DNA of 64,000 nucleotides from CAVXHQ01 sp963789535. Its GTDB lineage: Bacteria; Pseudomonadota; Alphaproteobacteria; Rhodobacterales; Rhodobacteraceae. Under the pieces are notes generated by a model. It did no database searches. It had not been told where the DNA came from and was given only the letters and a program-made list of their open reading frames with translations. The stretch spans positions 186,001-250,000 of the forward strand of contig CAWBKU010000003.1 of assembly GCA_963789535.1 (NCBI GenBank), read 5' to 3'. The translations under genes and the position numbers were made by a program. Position 1 is the stretch's first letter. Each line of letters opens with the position of its first letter. Shown piece after piece: positions 8,293-17,189 of the stretch.

Positions 8293-8943
8293 ATGAACGA
8301 CGATAACGGAAAACAGGCCCCTGCCCACGGAGGCCATCTGGGCGCGGTATATGCGGCAAGGTCCACGGCCGAGGTCGCGGCCGGATATGATGCCTGGGCC
8401 GAGAGCTATGATGCAGAGATGGCGCGCTCGGGCTATCGGCATCCGGCCATTTGTCTGGCGCTCCTGTCCCGTCACCTGCCGCGCGGCTCGACGCCGCTGC
8501 TCGACGCCGGGGCGGGCACCGGGCTGGTGGGCGAGTGGCTGGGCACGGTCGGTTATCCGCAGGTCGAGGCGCTCGATCTGTCGGCGGGCATGCTGCGCGT
8601 CGCGGAACGCAAGGGCGTCTATGCGGCGCTGCACCAGTTGGCGCTCGGCACCGACCTGCCGTTCGCGGACGGCGCCTTTGCCGGTATCGTCTCGACCGGG
8701 GTGTTCACCACCGGCCACGTCGGCGCCGAGGCGCTGCCGGAACTGCTGCGGATCTGTCGCGCGGGCGGCGCGCTCGTGCTGACGATCAAGGATACGGTCT
8801 GGAAAGGCGGGTTCGCGGCGGCCATCGACGCCGCGGTCGCCGCCGGACAGGTGGCCATAGCGGAACAGACCCCACCCTATGTGTCGATGCCGGGCGAGAC
8901 CGGCACGATCCCGGGCCGCTGCGTCGCCCTGCGGCGCCTCTAG
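8293..8943 (+). CDS. class I SAM-dependent methyltransferase
   Basis: A 216-residue Methyltransf_11/25-type protein. Motif I is L-L-D-A-G-A-G-T-G-L-V-G near residue 72, followed by 'V-E-A-L-D-L-S-A-G-M-L' (motif II acidic residue), 'L-P-F-A-D-G-A-F-A-G-I-V-S' and 'G-G-A-L-V-L-T-I-K-D' for the later strands. The N-terminal V-A-A-G-Y-D-A-W-A-E-S-Y-D is typical of small-molecule and quinone-type methyltransferases. The acceptor is unknown; the amine-related neighbours make a small amine or lipid head group possible. Its stop codon overlaps the stop of the opposing dehydrogenase gene (bases 8940-8943). Confidence 0.85.
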   Translation: MNDDNGKQAPAHGGHLGAVYAARSTAEVAAGYDAWAESYDAEMARSGYRHPAICLALLSRHLPRGSTPLLDAGAGTGLVGEWLGTVGYPQVEALDLSAGMLRVAERKGVYAALHQLALGTDLPFADGAFAGIVSTGVFTTGHVGAEALPELLRICRAGGALVLTIKDTVWKGGFAAAIDAAVAAGQVAIAEQTPPYVSMPGETGTIPGRCVALRRL

Positions 8944-11375
8944 GCCCTGACGCGGGTGTTTTGGGGGTCGTAGAGGGCGCCGGTCCTGAGCGTTGCAGGC
9001 AGGATTTCTCCTGCGACGTCAAGTGCGTAGGTTCCACTCCTCAGGTGATCGTCGCTGACGCCTTCCGGATCGCGGACATAGCCATAGCCGATCGGCAGCC
9101 CGATCGTATGCCCGACTCCGCCCGAGGTGAGATAGCCGACCGGCACCCCGTCGCGCAGGATCGTCTCGCGCCCGAGCAGCACCGCGTCGGTCCGGTCCAG
9201 CGTGAACCCCGCGAATCGCTTGCGCAGCAGCGCCTGCGCCTGCACCTCGAGGGCCTGCCGCCCGATGAAATCGCGCCCCGAGCGCAACTTGACTGCCCAG
9301 CCAAGACCCGCCTCTAGCGGCGTATCGCCCGGGGTGATATCCGACGACCACGCCCGGTAGCCCTTTTCGAGACGCAGCGAGTCGAGGGCGCGGTAGCCCA
9401 CGGGCCGCAAATCCGGGTCGGCGGCCATGAGCGCGTCGTACACGTCGCCAAGGCCGCCCATGGGCACATGCAGTTCCCACCCCAGCTCGCCGACATAGGT
9501 CACGCGCAGCGCGCGGACGGAATGGCCTGCAATCTCCACTTCACGAGCGTTGCCAAAGGGAAAGGCGGCATTGCTCATGTCGTGCGCGGTCACGCGCATC
9601 AGGATGTTGCGCGCGCGCGGCCCCATCAGCGACAGGACGCCCCAGGCCTCGGTCACGTCCTCGAGGTGCAGGCCGCGCGGCAGGTGATCGGCGATCCAAC
9701 CGAAATCGTGGGTGCGGAACCCGGTGCCGGTGACGATGTAGAAATGGTCCTCGGCCAGCCGCGCGACCGTCAGGTCCGCCTCGATACCGCCGCGCGCGTT
9801 CAAAAGTTGGGTATAGGTCAGCCGCCCGGGCGGACGCCGCAGGTCGCCCGCGCAGATGTCGTCGAGCGCCTCGGCGGCGCCATCGCCGCGCAGTTCGAAC
9901 TTTGCAAAGGAGGTCTGATCGAAGAGGCCGGCGTGGTCGCGCACCGCGCGGTGCTCTGCGGCGACGGCCCCTTCCCAGTTCTGGCGCCCCATCGACGGCA
10001 CGTCGCCCTCGCCCGAGGGCGAGAACCAGTTCGGCCGCTCCCACCCCAGTTTCGCCCCGAAAACGGCCCCCGCCGCCGCGAGTCTGGCATAGAGCGGCGA
10101 GGTCAGCACACCCCGTCCGCTCTCCATCTCGACATGGGGAAAACCCACCGCATAGTGCTTGCCATAGGCCTCCAGCGTCCGGTCACGGACCCATTCGCGG
10201 TTTCCGTGCAGATCCGAGAACCGCCGGATGTCGACCGCCCAGAGGTCCATCGGCGCCTCGCCGGTCATCGCCCAGTCGGCAAGCACCCAGCCGGCACCGC
10301 CACCCGAGGCGATGCCGAAGGCGTTGAACCCGGCGCCGACGAACATGTTGGCGCAGGTATTGGCCCGCCCGAGGATGAAATTGCCGTCGGGCGTGAAACT
10401 CTCCGAGCCGTGGATCATCTGCTTCACCCCGGTCTCGGCGAGTGCGGGGATCCGCGCCACCGCCTGTTCGAGATGCTGGCCAAAGTGGTCGTAGTCGTCG
10501 TCGAACAGGCCGAATTGCCAGTCGCCCGGCACATCGCCGCCCGGCAGGCCGGTATCCCAGGCCTGCGGGTCGGGCTCGTAGCCGCCCATCACGAGGCCAC
10601 CTACCTCCTCCTTGAAATAGGTGCGCCGGTCGGGATCGCGCAGGGTCGGCGCATCGGGGGAAAGGCCGGGGATCGCCTCGGTCACGATATACTGATGCTT
10701 GACCGGTTGCAGCGGCACGGTGACGTCCGCCATGGCGCCGACCTGACGCGCCCATTGGCCGGCGCAGTTTACCACCGTCTCGCAGGCGACCGTGCCCCGG
10801 TCGGTCTCGACCGCCGTGATCCGGTCGCCGTCGCGTACGAACCCGGTGACGCGCACCCCCTCGATCAGTTTCGCGCCGTGCATCCGCGCGCCCCTCGCGA
10901 GGCTTTGGGTGATGTCGGAGGGGTTCGCCTGTCCATCGGTCGGCAGCCAGCTCGCGCCGACGAGATCGGACGTATCGAGGAGTGGCCACATCCGTTTCAC
11001 CCCGGCGGGAGAAATCAGGTCCATTTCCATCCCGAAACTGCGCGCCGTGGTCGCCAGCCGCCGGTATTCCATCCAGCGGTCGGCGTTCGTTGCCAACCGA
11101 AGGCAGCCCGACATCTTCCATCCCGTCGCAAGCCCGGTCTCGGCCTCCAGCCCCTTGTAGAGGTCGACCGAATATTTCAGCACCTTCGTGATCGACGCGG
11201 ACGAGCGCAACTGCCCGACCAGACCCGCCGCGTGCCAGGTCGAGCCGCACGTGAGGCGCCCCATTTCCAACAAAAGCACATCGGCGTGGTGGTCGCGCGC
11301 GAGGTGATAGGCGGTCGAACAGCCCACGATGCCGCCGCCGACGACGACGATCTGCGCGTGCGAGGGGAGGGTCAT
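8940..11375 (-). CDS. FAD-dependent dehydrogenase with GcvT domain (sarcosine/dimethylglycine dehydrogenase family)
   Basis: An 811-residue protein. Residues 1-370 are a DAO-type FAD domain (V-V-V-G-G-G-I-V-G-C-S-T-A-Y-H-L), and residues 380-430 an FAO_M linker. Residues 430-700 form a GCV_T tetrahydrofolate domain and about 715-811 the GCV_T C-terminal domain. The T-W-H-A-A-G motif near residue 45 holds the His that carries covalent FAD in liver dimethylglycine and sarcosine dehydrogenases. The family N-demethylates glycine derivatives and passes the one-carbon unit to folate. The ATG at 11375 overlaps the kinase stop (ATGA). It is the last gene of the betaine-type transporter operon, so it probably acts on the imported compound or a product of it. 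Confidence 0.92.
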   Translation of the reverse strand: MTLPSHAQIVVVGGGIVGCSTAYHLARDHHADVLLLEMGRLTCGSTWHAAGLVGQLRSSASITKVLKYSVDLYKGLEAETGLATGWKMSGCLRLATNADRWMEYRRLATTARSFGMEMDLISPAGVKRMWPLLDTSDLVGASWLPTDGQANPSDITQSLARGARMHGAKLIEGVRVTGFVRDGDRITAVETDRGTVACETVVNCAGQWARQVGAMADVTVPLQPVKHQYIVTEAIPGLSPDAPTLRDPDRRTYFKEEVGGLVMGGYEPDPQAWDTGLPGGDVPGDWQFGLFDDDYDHFGQHLEQAVARIPALAETGVKQMIHGSESFTPDGNFILGRANTCANMFVGAGFNAFGIASGGGAGWVLADWAMTGEAPMDLWAVDIRRFSDLHGNREWVRDRTLEAYGKHYAVGFPHVEMESGRGVLTSPLYARLAAAGAVFGAKLGWERPNWFSPSGEGDVPSMGRQNWEGAVAAEHRAVRDHAGLFDQTSFAKFELRGDGAAEALDDICAGDLRRPPGRLTYTQLLNARGGIEADLTVARLAEDHFYIVTGTGFRTHDFGWIADHLPRGLHLEDVTEAWGVLSLMGPRARNILMRVTAHDMSNAAFPFGNAREVEIAGHSVRALRVTYVGELGWELHVPMGGLGDVYDALMAADPDLRPVGYRALDSLRLEKGYRAWSSDITPGDTPLEAGLGWAVKLRSGRDFIGRQALEVQAQALLRKRFAGFTLDRTDAVLLGRETILRDGVPVGYLTSGGVGHTIGLPIGYGYVRDPEGVSDDHLRSGTYALDVAGEILPATLRTGALYDPQNTRVRA

Positions 11376-12262
11376 GGGGCGAGCCTTCCGTGGCGGTCCT
11401 CGAACCGGGCGACGGCGGCATCGAGGGCGATGAGGTTTTCGCTCGCATACGCGCCGTAATCGGCGCCGGGGGCCGCGAGGTGCAGGTCGCTGACCATGGC
11501 CCACATCGCCTCGCGCAGAAGGGCGGCACAGGTCATTGCATCGAAAGCGCGGACGGTCGCCGGGGACGGCTCGGTGCCATGGTAGCGGCGCAGAAGATGC
11601 GCGGATTGATCGGGCGTCATGGTCCCGTGCCCCGCCAGGCTCGCCAGATCGAAGAGCGGCGATGCCGCATGTGCGGCATATTCATAGTCGATGAGCCAGA
11701 GGCGGGTTCCGTCGTCGATGAAGTTTGCGGGCAGGAGGTCGTGGTGGCCGAAGACGATGGGGTGCTGCGGTTGCTGCCCGGCGAGGCTGCGCGAGAGGTT
11801 CAGGAGGCGGGGCAGGTCGGGCACATGGGGGCTGTCGCCGGCCCTCAGCCCGCGGGCATAGTCGCGCACGATGTAGAATACGTCGAAGAGCCGCGCGGGC
11901 CCGCTGACGTGATCGTGCATCTGCGTATGGAATCGCCCGATCAGGTCCGCGAAGCGGGCAGGATCGGCGGCGAGGTCGGCGGCCGTCAGGGTGCGGCCCT
12001 CGACGAAGGCCGTGACCATGACGCCCGGTCCGGTATGCTCGACCGCGGGCGCGAAGCCCGCGGCATGGGCGGCGCGGGCGGCCATCGCCTCGTGGGCGCG
12101 GTCGACGTGATGGAACGGGTAATCGGCGCCGAACCGGACGACATGGGCGCCGGCGTCGTCGTCGATCCGCCAGATCTCGTTCGAGAGGCCGCCGGGCAGC
12201 GGCACGGCATGCGGCGTGCCGTGCCAGCAGGGCAGGGCGGCGATGCGGGCATCGGCGGTCAT
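11372..12262 (-). CDS. choline-kinase-like phosphotransferase (APH/ChoK superfamily)
   Basis: A 296-residue kinase-fold protein, paralogous to the one at 7323-8219. It has L-P-G-G-L-S-N-E-I-W near residue 24, the catalytic 'F-G-H-H-D-L-L-P-A-N-F-I' and the metal-binding 'L-I-D-Y-E-Y-A-A'. It sits inside the operon with four-base ATGA overlaps to both the permease gene before it and the FAD dehydrogenase after it. Equimolar expression with the transporter is therefore likely. A kinase in this position suggests that an imported amino-alcohol (choline, ethanolamine or an analogue) is phosphorylated. That function is inferred from family and context. Confidence 0.86.
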   Translation of the reverse strand: MTADARIAALPCWHGTPHAVPLPGGLSNEIWRIDDDAGAHVVRFGADYPFHHVDRAHEAMAARAAHAAGFAPAVEHTGPGVMVTAFVEGRTLTAADLAADPARFADLIGRFHTQMHDHVSGPARLFDVFYIVRDYARGLRAGDSPHVPDLPRLLNLSRSLAGQQPQHPIVFGHHDLLPANFIDDGTRLWLIDYEYAAHAASPLFDLASLAGHGTMTPDQSAHLLRRYHGTEPSPATVRAFDAMTCAALLREAMWAMVSDLHLAAPGADYGAYASENLIALDAAVARFEDRHGRLAP

Positions 12263-14334
12263 GCGGCCTCCTCCAGCCCCAGACGCGCCCGCATGCCGGA
12301 CGCGCCCGCCGAGATCAGCCGGTCGGCGATGATGGCGATGAACGCGACGCAAAGGCCGGCGACGAGGCCCGCCCCGGCGTCGGCCTTGGTCAGCGCGATA
12401 TAGACCTGCTGTCCCAGATCGCGGGTGCCGACGAGGGCGGTGATGACCAGCATCGACAGCGAGAACATGATCGTCTGATTGAGACCGAGCAGGATTTCGG
12501 GTGCGGCCAGCCGCAGCTTGATCCGGCCGAGGATTTGCAGGCGCGTGCAGCCCATTGCGCGCGCCGCCTCGATCAGGGCCGGATCGACGCCGCGCAGCCC
12601 GAGGACGGTATAGCGGATCGCGGGCGAGACGGCATAGGCCACGACCGCGATCAGGGCGGTGAAATCGCCGACCCGGAACAGCATCACGGCCGGCATCAGG
12701 TAGACGAAGGATGGCAGCGTCTGGAGGGTGTCGATCACCGCGCGCACGGGCGGCCAGAGGTGGCGGCTTTCGGCGGAGAGTATTCCGATCGGCAGGCCGA
12801 TCAGCACCGCAATGATGGCGGCGATGCCGCAGAGATAGACGGTGATCATCGCCTCTTCCCACAGGCCGGTCAGCGCGATCAGCACCGTCAGCCCGCCGGT
12901 CAGCACGGCGAGGCGCCAGCCGCCGAGCCGGAAGCCGAGCACCGCGAGCAGCAGGGCCACGCCCAGCCACGGCAGATCGACCAGAAAGCGCTTTACCGGG
13001 ATCATCAGGTTCAGGAGGAGCGCGTTCTTTATCCCCTCGAGGGTGTCGAAGTAGTTGATGTTGATCCAGGCCACGAGATCCGACCAGAAGGTGCCCGACG
13101 ACAGGCGCGCCGCGGCGGGCAGGGTCTGCACCGCGGGAAACACCATGCCGACGAGAGCGGTTGCCGCGATCAGGCCAACGGCACAGGCCAGATAGGGATG
13201 CGCCCGCGGCCACCCGTCGGCGTGTGCGCCGGGGTCCGGCACGTCGGCGGCACGGCGGGCGACCGCCTGACTGAGCCGGTCGAGAACAACCGCCAGGGCG
13301 ACGATGGCAAGGCCCGCCTCGAGGCCCGCGCCGAAGTCGAGCCGCCGCAGTGCCGCGAGCACGTCGAAGCCGAGGCCACCCGCGCCGATCATCGAGGCGA
13401 TGATGACCATGTTCAGCGACAACATGATGACCTGATTGACGCCGACCATCAGCCCCTCGCGCGCCGTCGGCACCATGATCCGCCAGGTCATCTGGCGCGG
13501 CGAACAGCCGACCATCTGCCCGAGGTCGCGCACCTCGCCCGGCACGCGGGCAAGCGCCAGAAGCGTGATCCGCGTCATCGGCGGCATTGCATAGATCACC
13601 GTCGCCACGATGGCCGCGACCGGGTTGAAGCCGAAGAGGATGAGGATCGGGATCAGATAGGCGAACACCGGCACCGTCTGCATCAGGTCGAGCACCGGTT
13701 GCAGGGCGCGCGCGAAGAGTGGCCAGCGATAGGCCGCAAGGCCGAGCATCAGGCCGCCCGCCACCCCGAGCGGCACCGCGACGAGGATCGACGCGAGCGT
13801 CACCATCGCGGAGGTCCACTGACCGAAGAGGACGACGAAGAGCAGCACCGCGACGATGAGCACAGCGAGGCCGATGCCCCGCGCCCAGAGGCCGGCCAGT
13901 GCCAGAACGCCGATGAGGCCGAGCCACGACAGCGGCGGCAGTGCCACGGGGCCGAAGGCGACGCCGTCGCTGAGGGCGGCGACGGCGACGCGGTAGGGCG
14001 CGTCGATGACGTCCGAGACGAAGCGGGTCAGGTCGCGGAAGGTGAACAGACCGAAGGTCGCGTCGTCCTGGAGCCAATCGACGATGCCGCCGAGCCAGCC
14101 CTCGAACGGCGGGCGCACGCCCCTCGGCACCTCGAAGGCCCAGGGGGCGAACGGTTCGCCCCAGCGGGCAAAGGCGAGCGCGAGCCCGAGAAGAGGCAGC
14201 CAGAGCACGAGGGCGGGCAGGCGGCTCCCGGGCGCGGCCGGGTGGCGGCGCTGCCCCCCGCCTTCGGCGCCACCGGGCGGTGTTGCGGCAACGTGAAGCG
14301 GGGCGGGGTCGCGTCTGGCGAGGGCCGCGGGCAT
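12259..14334 (-). CDS. betaine/choline-type ABC transporter permease, two permease domains in one chain
   Basis: A 691-residue membrane protein with two binding-protein-dependent permease domains in tandem. Each has its own coupling (EAA-like) segment: R-D-L-G-Q-M-V-G-C-S near residue 280 and 'E-A-A-R-A-M-G-C-T-R' near residue 598. Each is followed by 'N-Q-V-I-M-L-S-L-N-M-V-I-I' or 'N-Q-T-I-M-F-S-L-S-M-L-V-I'. ProW and OpuAB permeases usually carry one such domain and dimerise; here the dimer is covalent. It starts at the ATG at 14334, two bases after the ATPase stop, and overlaps the kinase gene by four bases. Substrate class (quaternary amine or glycine betaine analogue) is inferred from the similar ATPase and binding protein. 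Confidence 0.92.
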   Translation of the reverse strand: MPAALARRDPAPLHVAATPPGGAEGGGQRRHPAAPGSRLPALVLWLPLLGLALAFARWGEPFAPWAFEVPRGVRPPFEGWLGGIVDWLQDDATFGLFTFRDLTRFVSDVIDAPYRVAVAALSDGVAFGPVALPPLSWLGLIGVLALAGLWARGIGLAVLIVAVLLFVVLFGQWTSAMVTLASILVAVPLGVAGGLMLGLAAYRWPLFARALQPVLDLMQTVPVFAYLIPILILFGFNPVAAIVATVIYAMPPMTRITLLALARVPGEVRDLGQMVGCSPRQMTWRIMVPTAREGLMVGVNQVIMLSLNMVIIASMIGAGGLGFDVLAALRRLDFGAGLEAGLAIVALAVVLDRLSQAVARRAADVPDPGAHADGWPRAHPYLACAVGLIAATALVGMVFPAVQTLPAAARLSSGTFWSDLVAWININYFDTLEGIKNALLLNLMIPVKRFLVDLPWLGVALLLAVLGFRLGGWRLAVLTGGLTVLIALTGLWEEAMITVYLCGIAAIIAVLIGLPIGILSAESRHLWPPVRAVIDTLQTLPSFVYLMPAVMLFRVGDFTALIAVVAYAVSPAIRYTVLGLRGVDPALIEAARAMGCTRLQILGRIKLRLAAPEILLGLNQTIMFSLSMLVITALVGTRDLGQQVYIALTKADAGAGLVAGLCVAFIAIIADRLISAGASGMRARLGLEEAA

Positions 14335-14336
14335 GT

Positions 14337-15431
14337 TCAGCCCTCCAGCAGCAGGTCGACGACGGCGGCGCGGGTCAGCTGGCCCTGCGGCGGCTGGCCG
14401 GGATCGGCGACGTTCAGGGCCTCGGCGCCGGCGCGGAAATGCGGCGCGGCCTCGGCGATGGTGGCGCGGGGGCCGATGGTGGGCGCGCCGTCGGGGGCGC
14501 GGCCGGGCGCCATCAGGGTTGCGGCGCGCACCACCTTGGCGCGCGGCACGGCGCGGGTGAACTCGGCGACATAGGCCGTCGCGGGCCGCGTCACGATGTC
14601 CTCGGGCGTGCCGGTCTGGACGATGGCGCCATCCTTCATGATCGCGATCCGGTCGGCCAGCCGGATCGCCTCGTCGAAATCATGGGTGATGAACACGATC
14701 GTCTTTCTCAGCCGCGATTGCAGGCGCAGGAATTCGTCCTGCATCTCGCGCCGGATGAGGGGGTCGAGCGCCGAGAACGGCTCGTCGAGGAACCACAGTT
14801 CGGGATCGGCGGCGAGGGACCGGGCGATGCCGACACGCTGCTGCTGTCCGCCGGAGAGCTGGCGCGGAAAGGCCTCTTCGCGGCCGTCGAGACCGACGAG
14901 GGCGATCACCTCGCGCGCCTTGGCGAGGCGTTCGTTGCGCGGCACCCCCTGCACCGACAGGGGAAAGGCGACGTTGTCGAGGACGCTGAGGTGCGGCAGC
15001 AGCGCAAAGTGCTGGAACACCATGCCCATCTTGTGACGCCGCAGGCGGATCATCTCGGTCCCGGTCGCGGTCAGCAGGTTCCGGCCGTGAAACAGCACCT
15101 CGCCCGCCGTCGGTTCGATCAGGCGCGAAAGACAGCGGACGAGGGTGGATTTGCCGGACCCCGACAGGCCCATGATCACGAAGATCTCGCCCGGCGCCAC
15201 GGCAAGGTCCGCGGCACGCACGGCGACGACGAGGCCCTGTGCCTCGAGCGTTGCAGCGTCGGCGTCCGGGCCGAGCGCGGCAAGGCGCTGCGCCGCGCGC
15301 GGGCCGAATACCTTCCAGATGCCGCGACAGTGCAGCAGCGGCGGGGGCTGGCGCGGGGGCACGGCGGGCTTGGCAAGGTCAGGCAAGGGGGCAGCCGTCG
15401 GTGAGGGAGGGTTCAGGTCGGGCCCGCGCAC
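14337..15431 (-). CDS. ABC transporter ATP-binding protein, ProV/OpuAA type
   Basis: A 364-residue ATPase. Walker A is G-L-S-G-S-G-K-S-T near residue 88, followed by the Q-loop 'M-V-F-Q-H-F-A-L-L-P-H', the signature 'L-S-G-G-Q-Q-Q-R-V-G', Walker B 'L-W-F-L-D-E-P-F-S-A-L-D' and the switch His in 'V-F-I-T-H-D'. The 'L-P-H' after the Q-loop and the 40-residue insertion before Walker A are typical of quaternary-amine transporters. The start is uncertain: the first usable codon is a GTG at 15431 and no ATG occurs before Walker A. A proline-rich N-terminal 30 residues may be untranslated. The C-terminus (from about 285) looks like a degenerate CBS-type tail. Confidence 0.92.
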   Translation of the reverse strand: MRGPDLNPPSPTAAPLPDLAKPAVPPRQPPPLLHCRGIWKVFGPRAAQRLAALGPDADAATLEAQGLVVAVRAADLAVAPGEIFVIMGLSGSGKSTLVRCLSRLIEPTAGEVLFHGRNLLTATGTEMIRLRRHKMGMVFQHFALLPHLSVLDNVAFPLSVQGVPRNERLAKAREVIALVGLDGREEAFPRQLSGGQQQRVGIARSLAADPELWFLDEPFSALDPLIRREMQDEFLRLQSRLRKTIVFITHDFDEAIRLADRIAIMKDGAIVQTGTPEDIVTRPATAYVAEFTRAVPRAKVVRAATLMAPGRAPDGAPTIGPRATIAEAAPHFRAGAEALNVADPGQPPQGQLTRAAVVDLLLEG

Positions 15432-15464
15432 CGGACCGACCGGCGCGCGGGCATCACCTCCGGG

Positions 15465-16424
15465 CTACTGGCCGATCCAGCCCTGCCAGCGGTCGGTATT
15501 GGCGGCCATCCAGTCGGCAACGACCGCCTCGACCGTCCCGCCCTCGAGGTCGACGGCGGTGATCATCGCCCCCATCTCGTCGTTGTCGATGGTGAACGCC
15601 TCGATGATCGTATCGGCGCCGGGCCAGGTCTCGCCGATACCGGCCCAGCCGACCTTCCAGATGTCGCCGAACGGCTTGCCGCAGTCATAGGCCTCTTCCG
15701 GGTTCAGGCCCCAGCCGGGATCGGCATAGCACTCGGGGGTGTATTCGGGAAACTGCACCCAATCGCCCTCGTATTTCGCGGGCGCCCAATGCGGCGCATA
15801 GACCCAGAGGAGGACCGGTGCCTCGCGCTGCACCGCCGATTCGAGTTCGGCGAAGAGGGCGGCGTCGGTGCCCGCGTGGATCACCTCGAACGGCAGGCCC
15901 AGTGCCGCGACCCGTTCCTCGTCGAAGCCGCCCCAGGTGACGGGCCCGCCGAGATAGCGCCCGTTCGGCGCGGTTTCGGCGGTGGAGAACGCCTCGGCGC
16001 AGGCCAGCTCGAGCAGCGCCTCCCAGTTCGGGAGGCCGGGGCACCGCTCGGCCATGTAGGCGGGATACCACCACTCTTCCTTGGCCTCCATGCCGGTCGG
16101 GCCATAGTTCACGACGCTGCCCGTGGCGATCGCGGCGTCCATCGCCTCGCGGCCTGTCGTCTCCCAGATCTCCATCGCCAGCGTCAGATCCCCGGTCTCG
16201 AGGCCCGCGAATTGCGCGAGATAGTCGGCCTGCACGTATTCGACCGGATAGCCCGCCTCTTGCAGGACCGATCCCATGATCTCGCTCGTGATGAGCTGGC
16301 CGGTCCAGTCGTGCAGGGTGATGCGGATCGGATCGGTGGCGGTCTGCGCCGCGGCGGCGGTGCCGAGTGCGACGAGCGCCGTGGCGGCAAGCAGGCGGCG
16401 AAGGCCCGGTGCGGTTCTGGTCAT
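15465..16424 (-). CDS. betaine/choline-type ABC transporter substrate-binding protein (OpuAC/ProX family)
   Basis: A 319-residue secreted protein. Residues 1-28 are a signal peptide ending A-A-A-A-Q. The OpuAC-type domain begins I-T-L-H-D-W-T-G-Q and includes 'A-M-E-I-W-E', 'E-W-W-Y-P-A-Y' and 'V-L-L-W-V-Y-A-P-H-W', aromatic-rich segments of the kind that cage quaternary ammonium groups. The ATG at 16424 follows a GGGGA site. It is the promoter-proximal gene of the five-gene leftward operon (binding protein, ATPase, permease, kinase, dehydrogenase). The periplasmic ligand is probably choline, betaine or a related methylated amine, from family resemblance and the dehydrogenase downstream. Confidence 0.92.
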   Translation of the reverse strand: MTRTAPGLRRLLAATALVALGTAAAAQTATDPIRITLHDWTGQLITSEIMGSVLQEAGYPVEYVQADYLAQFAGLETGDLTLAMEIWETTGREAMDAAIATGSVVNYGPTGMEAKEEWWYPAYMAERCPGLPNWEALLELACAEAFSTAETAPNGRYLGGPVTWGGFDEERVAALGLPFEVIHAGTDAALFAELESAVQREAPVLLWVYAPHWAPAKYEGDWVQFPEYTPECYADPGWGLNPEEAYDCGKPFGDIWKVGWAGIGETWPGADTIIEAFTIDNDEMGAMITAVDLEGGTVEAVVADWMAANTDRWQGWIGQ

Positions 16425-16503
16425 GGCAAGTCCCCAAATGTGCTGGGACCGCCGCAGGGTGACGGTCCGATAGACCGATCCAAGGCCGCCGGGGGGCAAA
16501 AGT

Positions 16504-16517
16504 CCAGTGATAACTGG
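16504..16517. promoter_or_regulatory. short palindrome in the promoter region of the ABC operon
   Basis: CCAGTGATAACTGG has 5-base inverted arms around GATA, about 80 bases upstream of the binding-protein start. A second pair of arms, CGGTC/GACCG, lies at 16463-16477. Either could be a regulator site; neither matches a motif I know. Confidence 0.3.
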
Positions 16518-16616
16518 CGTCGCGCCACCGGATCGGATCGGGCCGGACCGGGGGACGCACCAAAGATGTCGGGACCGCGGTCATCACATTGTCCGGGTCC
16601 GGACGCAGGGGGCCGG

Positions 16617-17189
16617 TCAGGTCGGCAGGACGCAGATGTCGAGAAAGGCGATGACCCGGCGGGTCATGTCGATCATCGCGTCGGCATCGACCGGTTTGAC
16701 GAGATAGCCGCAGACGTTGTGCGCGTGGGCGCGCTCGACGTCCTTGTAGAACTCGGACGTGGTCATCACGACGACGGGCGTATCGGCGAGCCGGGCGTCG
16801 CGGCGGAGGGCGTCGAGGAACGGCAGCCCCCCCATCACCGGCATGTTCAGGTCGAGAAGGACGACGCAGGGGCGCCGTATCTCGCGTCCATCGGGGATGC
16901 CGTCGTCGCGGGCGGGCGTTCTGGGGTCTGTGGTATTCGCGTCGGCCGCGTCGGCGGGCGGGACGATGCCGCCGGCTGCCCCTCCGGCGCCCTGTCCCGG
17001 CACCCGCCCCGGGCGCCCCCCCGACGCGAGGCCCGCGTGCAGCAGCTTCAGCGCGTCCTGACCGTCGACGGCCCGGGCGAGCCTGTGTGGCGCGCGGATC
17101 TTCGCCAGCGCGCGCAGCACGCGGCGGGCGTCGAAATCGTTGTCCTCGACCAGCAGGATGTCGAACGGCATGCGGACGCTGTCGCTCAT
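16617..17189 (-). CDS. single-domain response regulator (Rcp1-like) with an internal insertion
   Basis: A 190-residue receiver domain without an output domain. Acidic residues lie in L-L-V-E-D-N-D at 15-16, the phospho-acceptor Asp is D113 in V-V-L-L-D-L-N-M-P, and the conserved Lys is K165 in L-V-K-P. Receivers of this type are about 140 residues. Here roughly 50 residues rich in Gly, Ala, Pro and Asp are inserted between the second helix and the third strand (about 53-105). The ATG at 17189 overlaps the kinase stop by four bases, so the pair is coupled and this protein is the likely phosphorylation target. It probably acts through protein contacts rather than on DNA. Confidence 0.9.
   Translation of the reverse strand: MSDSVRMPFDILLVEDNDFDARRVLRALAKIRAPHRLARAVDGQDALKLLHAGLASGGRPGRVPGQGAGGAAGGIVPPADAADANTTDPRTPARDDGIPDGREIRRPCVVLLDLNMPVMGGLPFLDALRRDARLADTPVVVMTTSEFYKDVERAHAHNVCGYLVKPVDADAMIDMTRRVIAFLDICVLPT

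Noticed and set aside
9468..11459. 663-codon open frame antisense to the FAD dehydrogenase
   Set aside because: No family similarity and biased composition; the minus-strand gene has complete motifs throughout.
12535..14574. 679-codon open frame antisense to the ABC permease
   Set aside because: Composition is Asp/His/Arg/Gln-rich shadow coding, without any domain.
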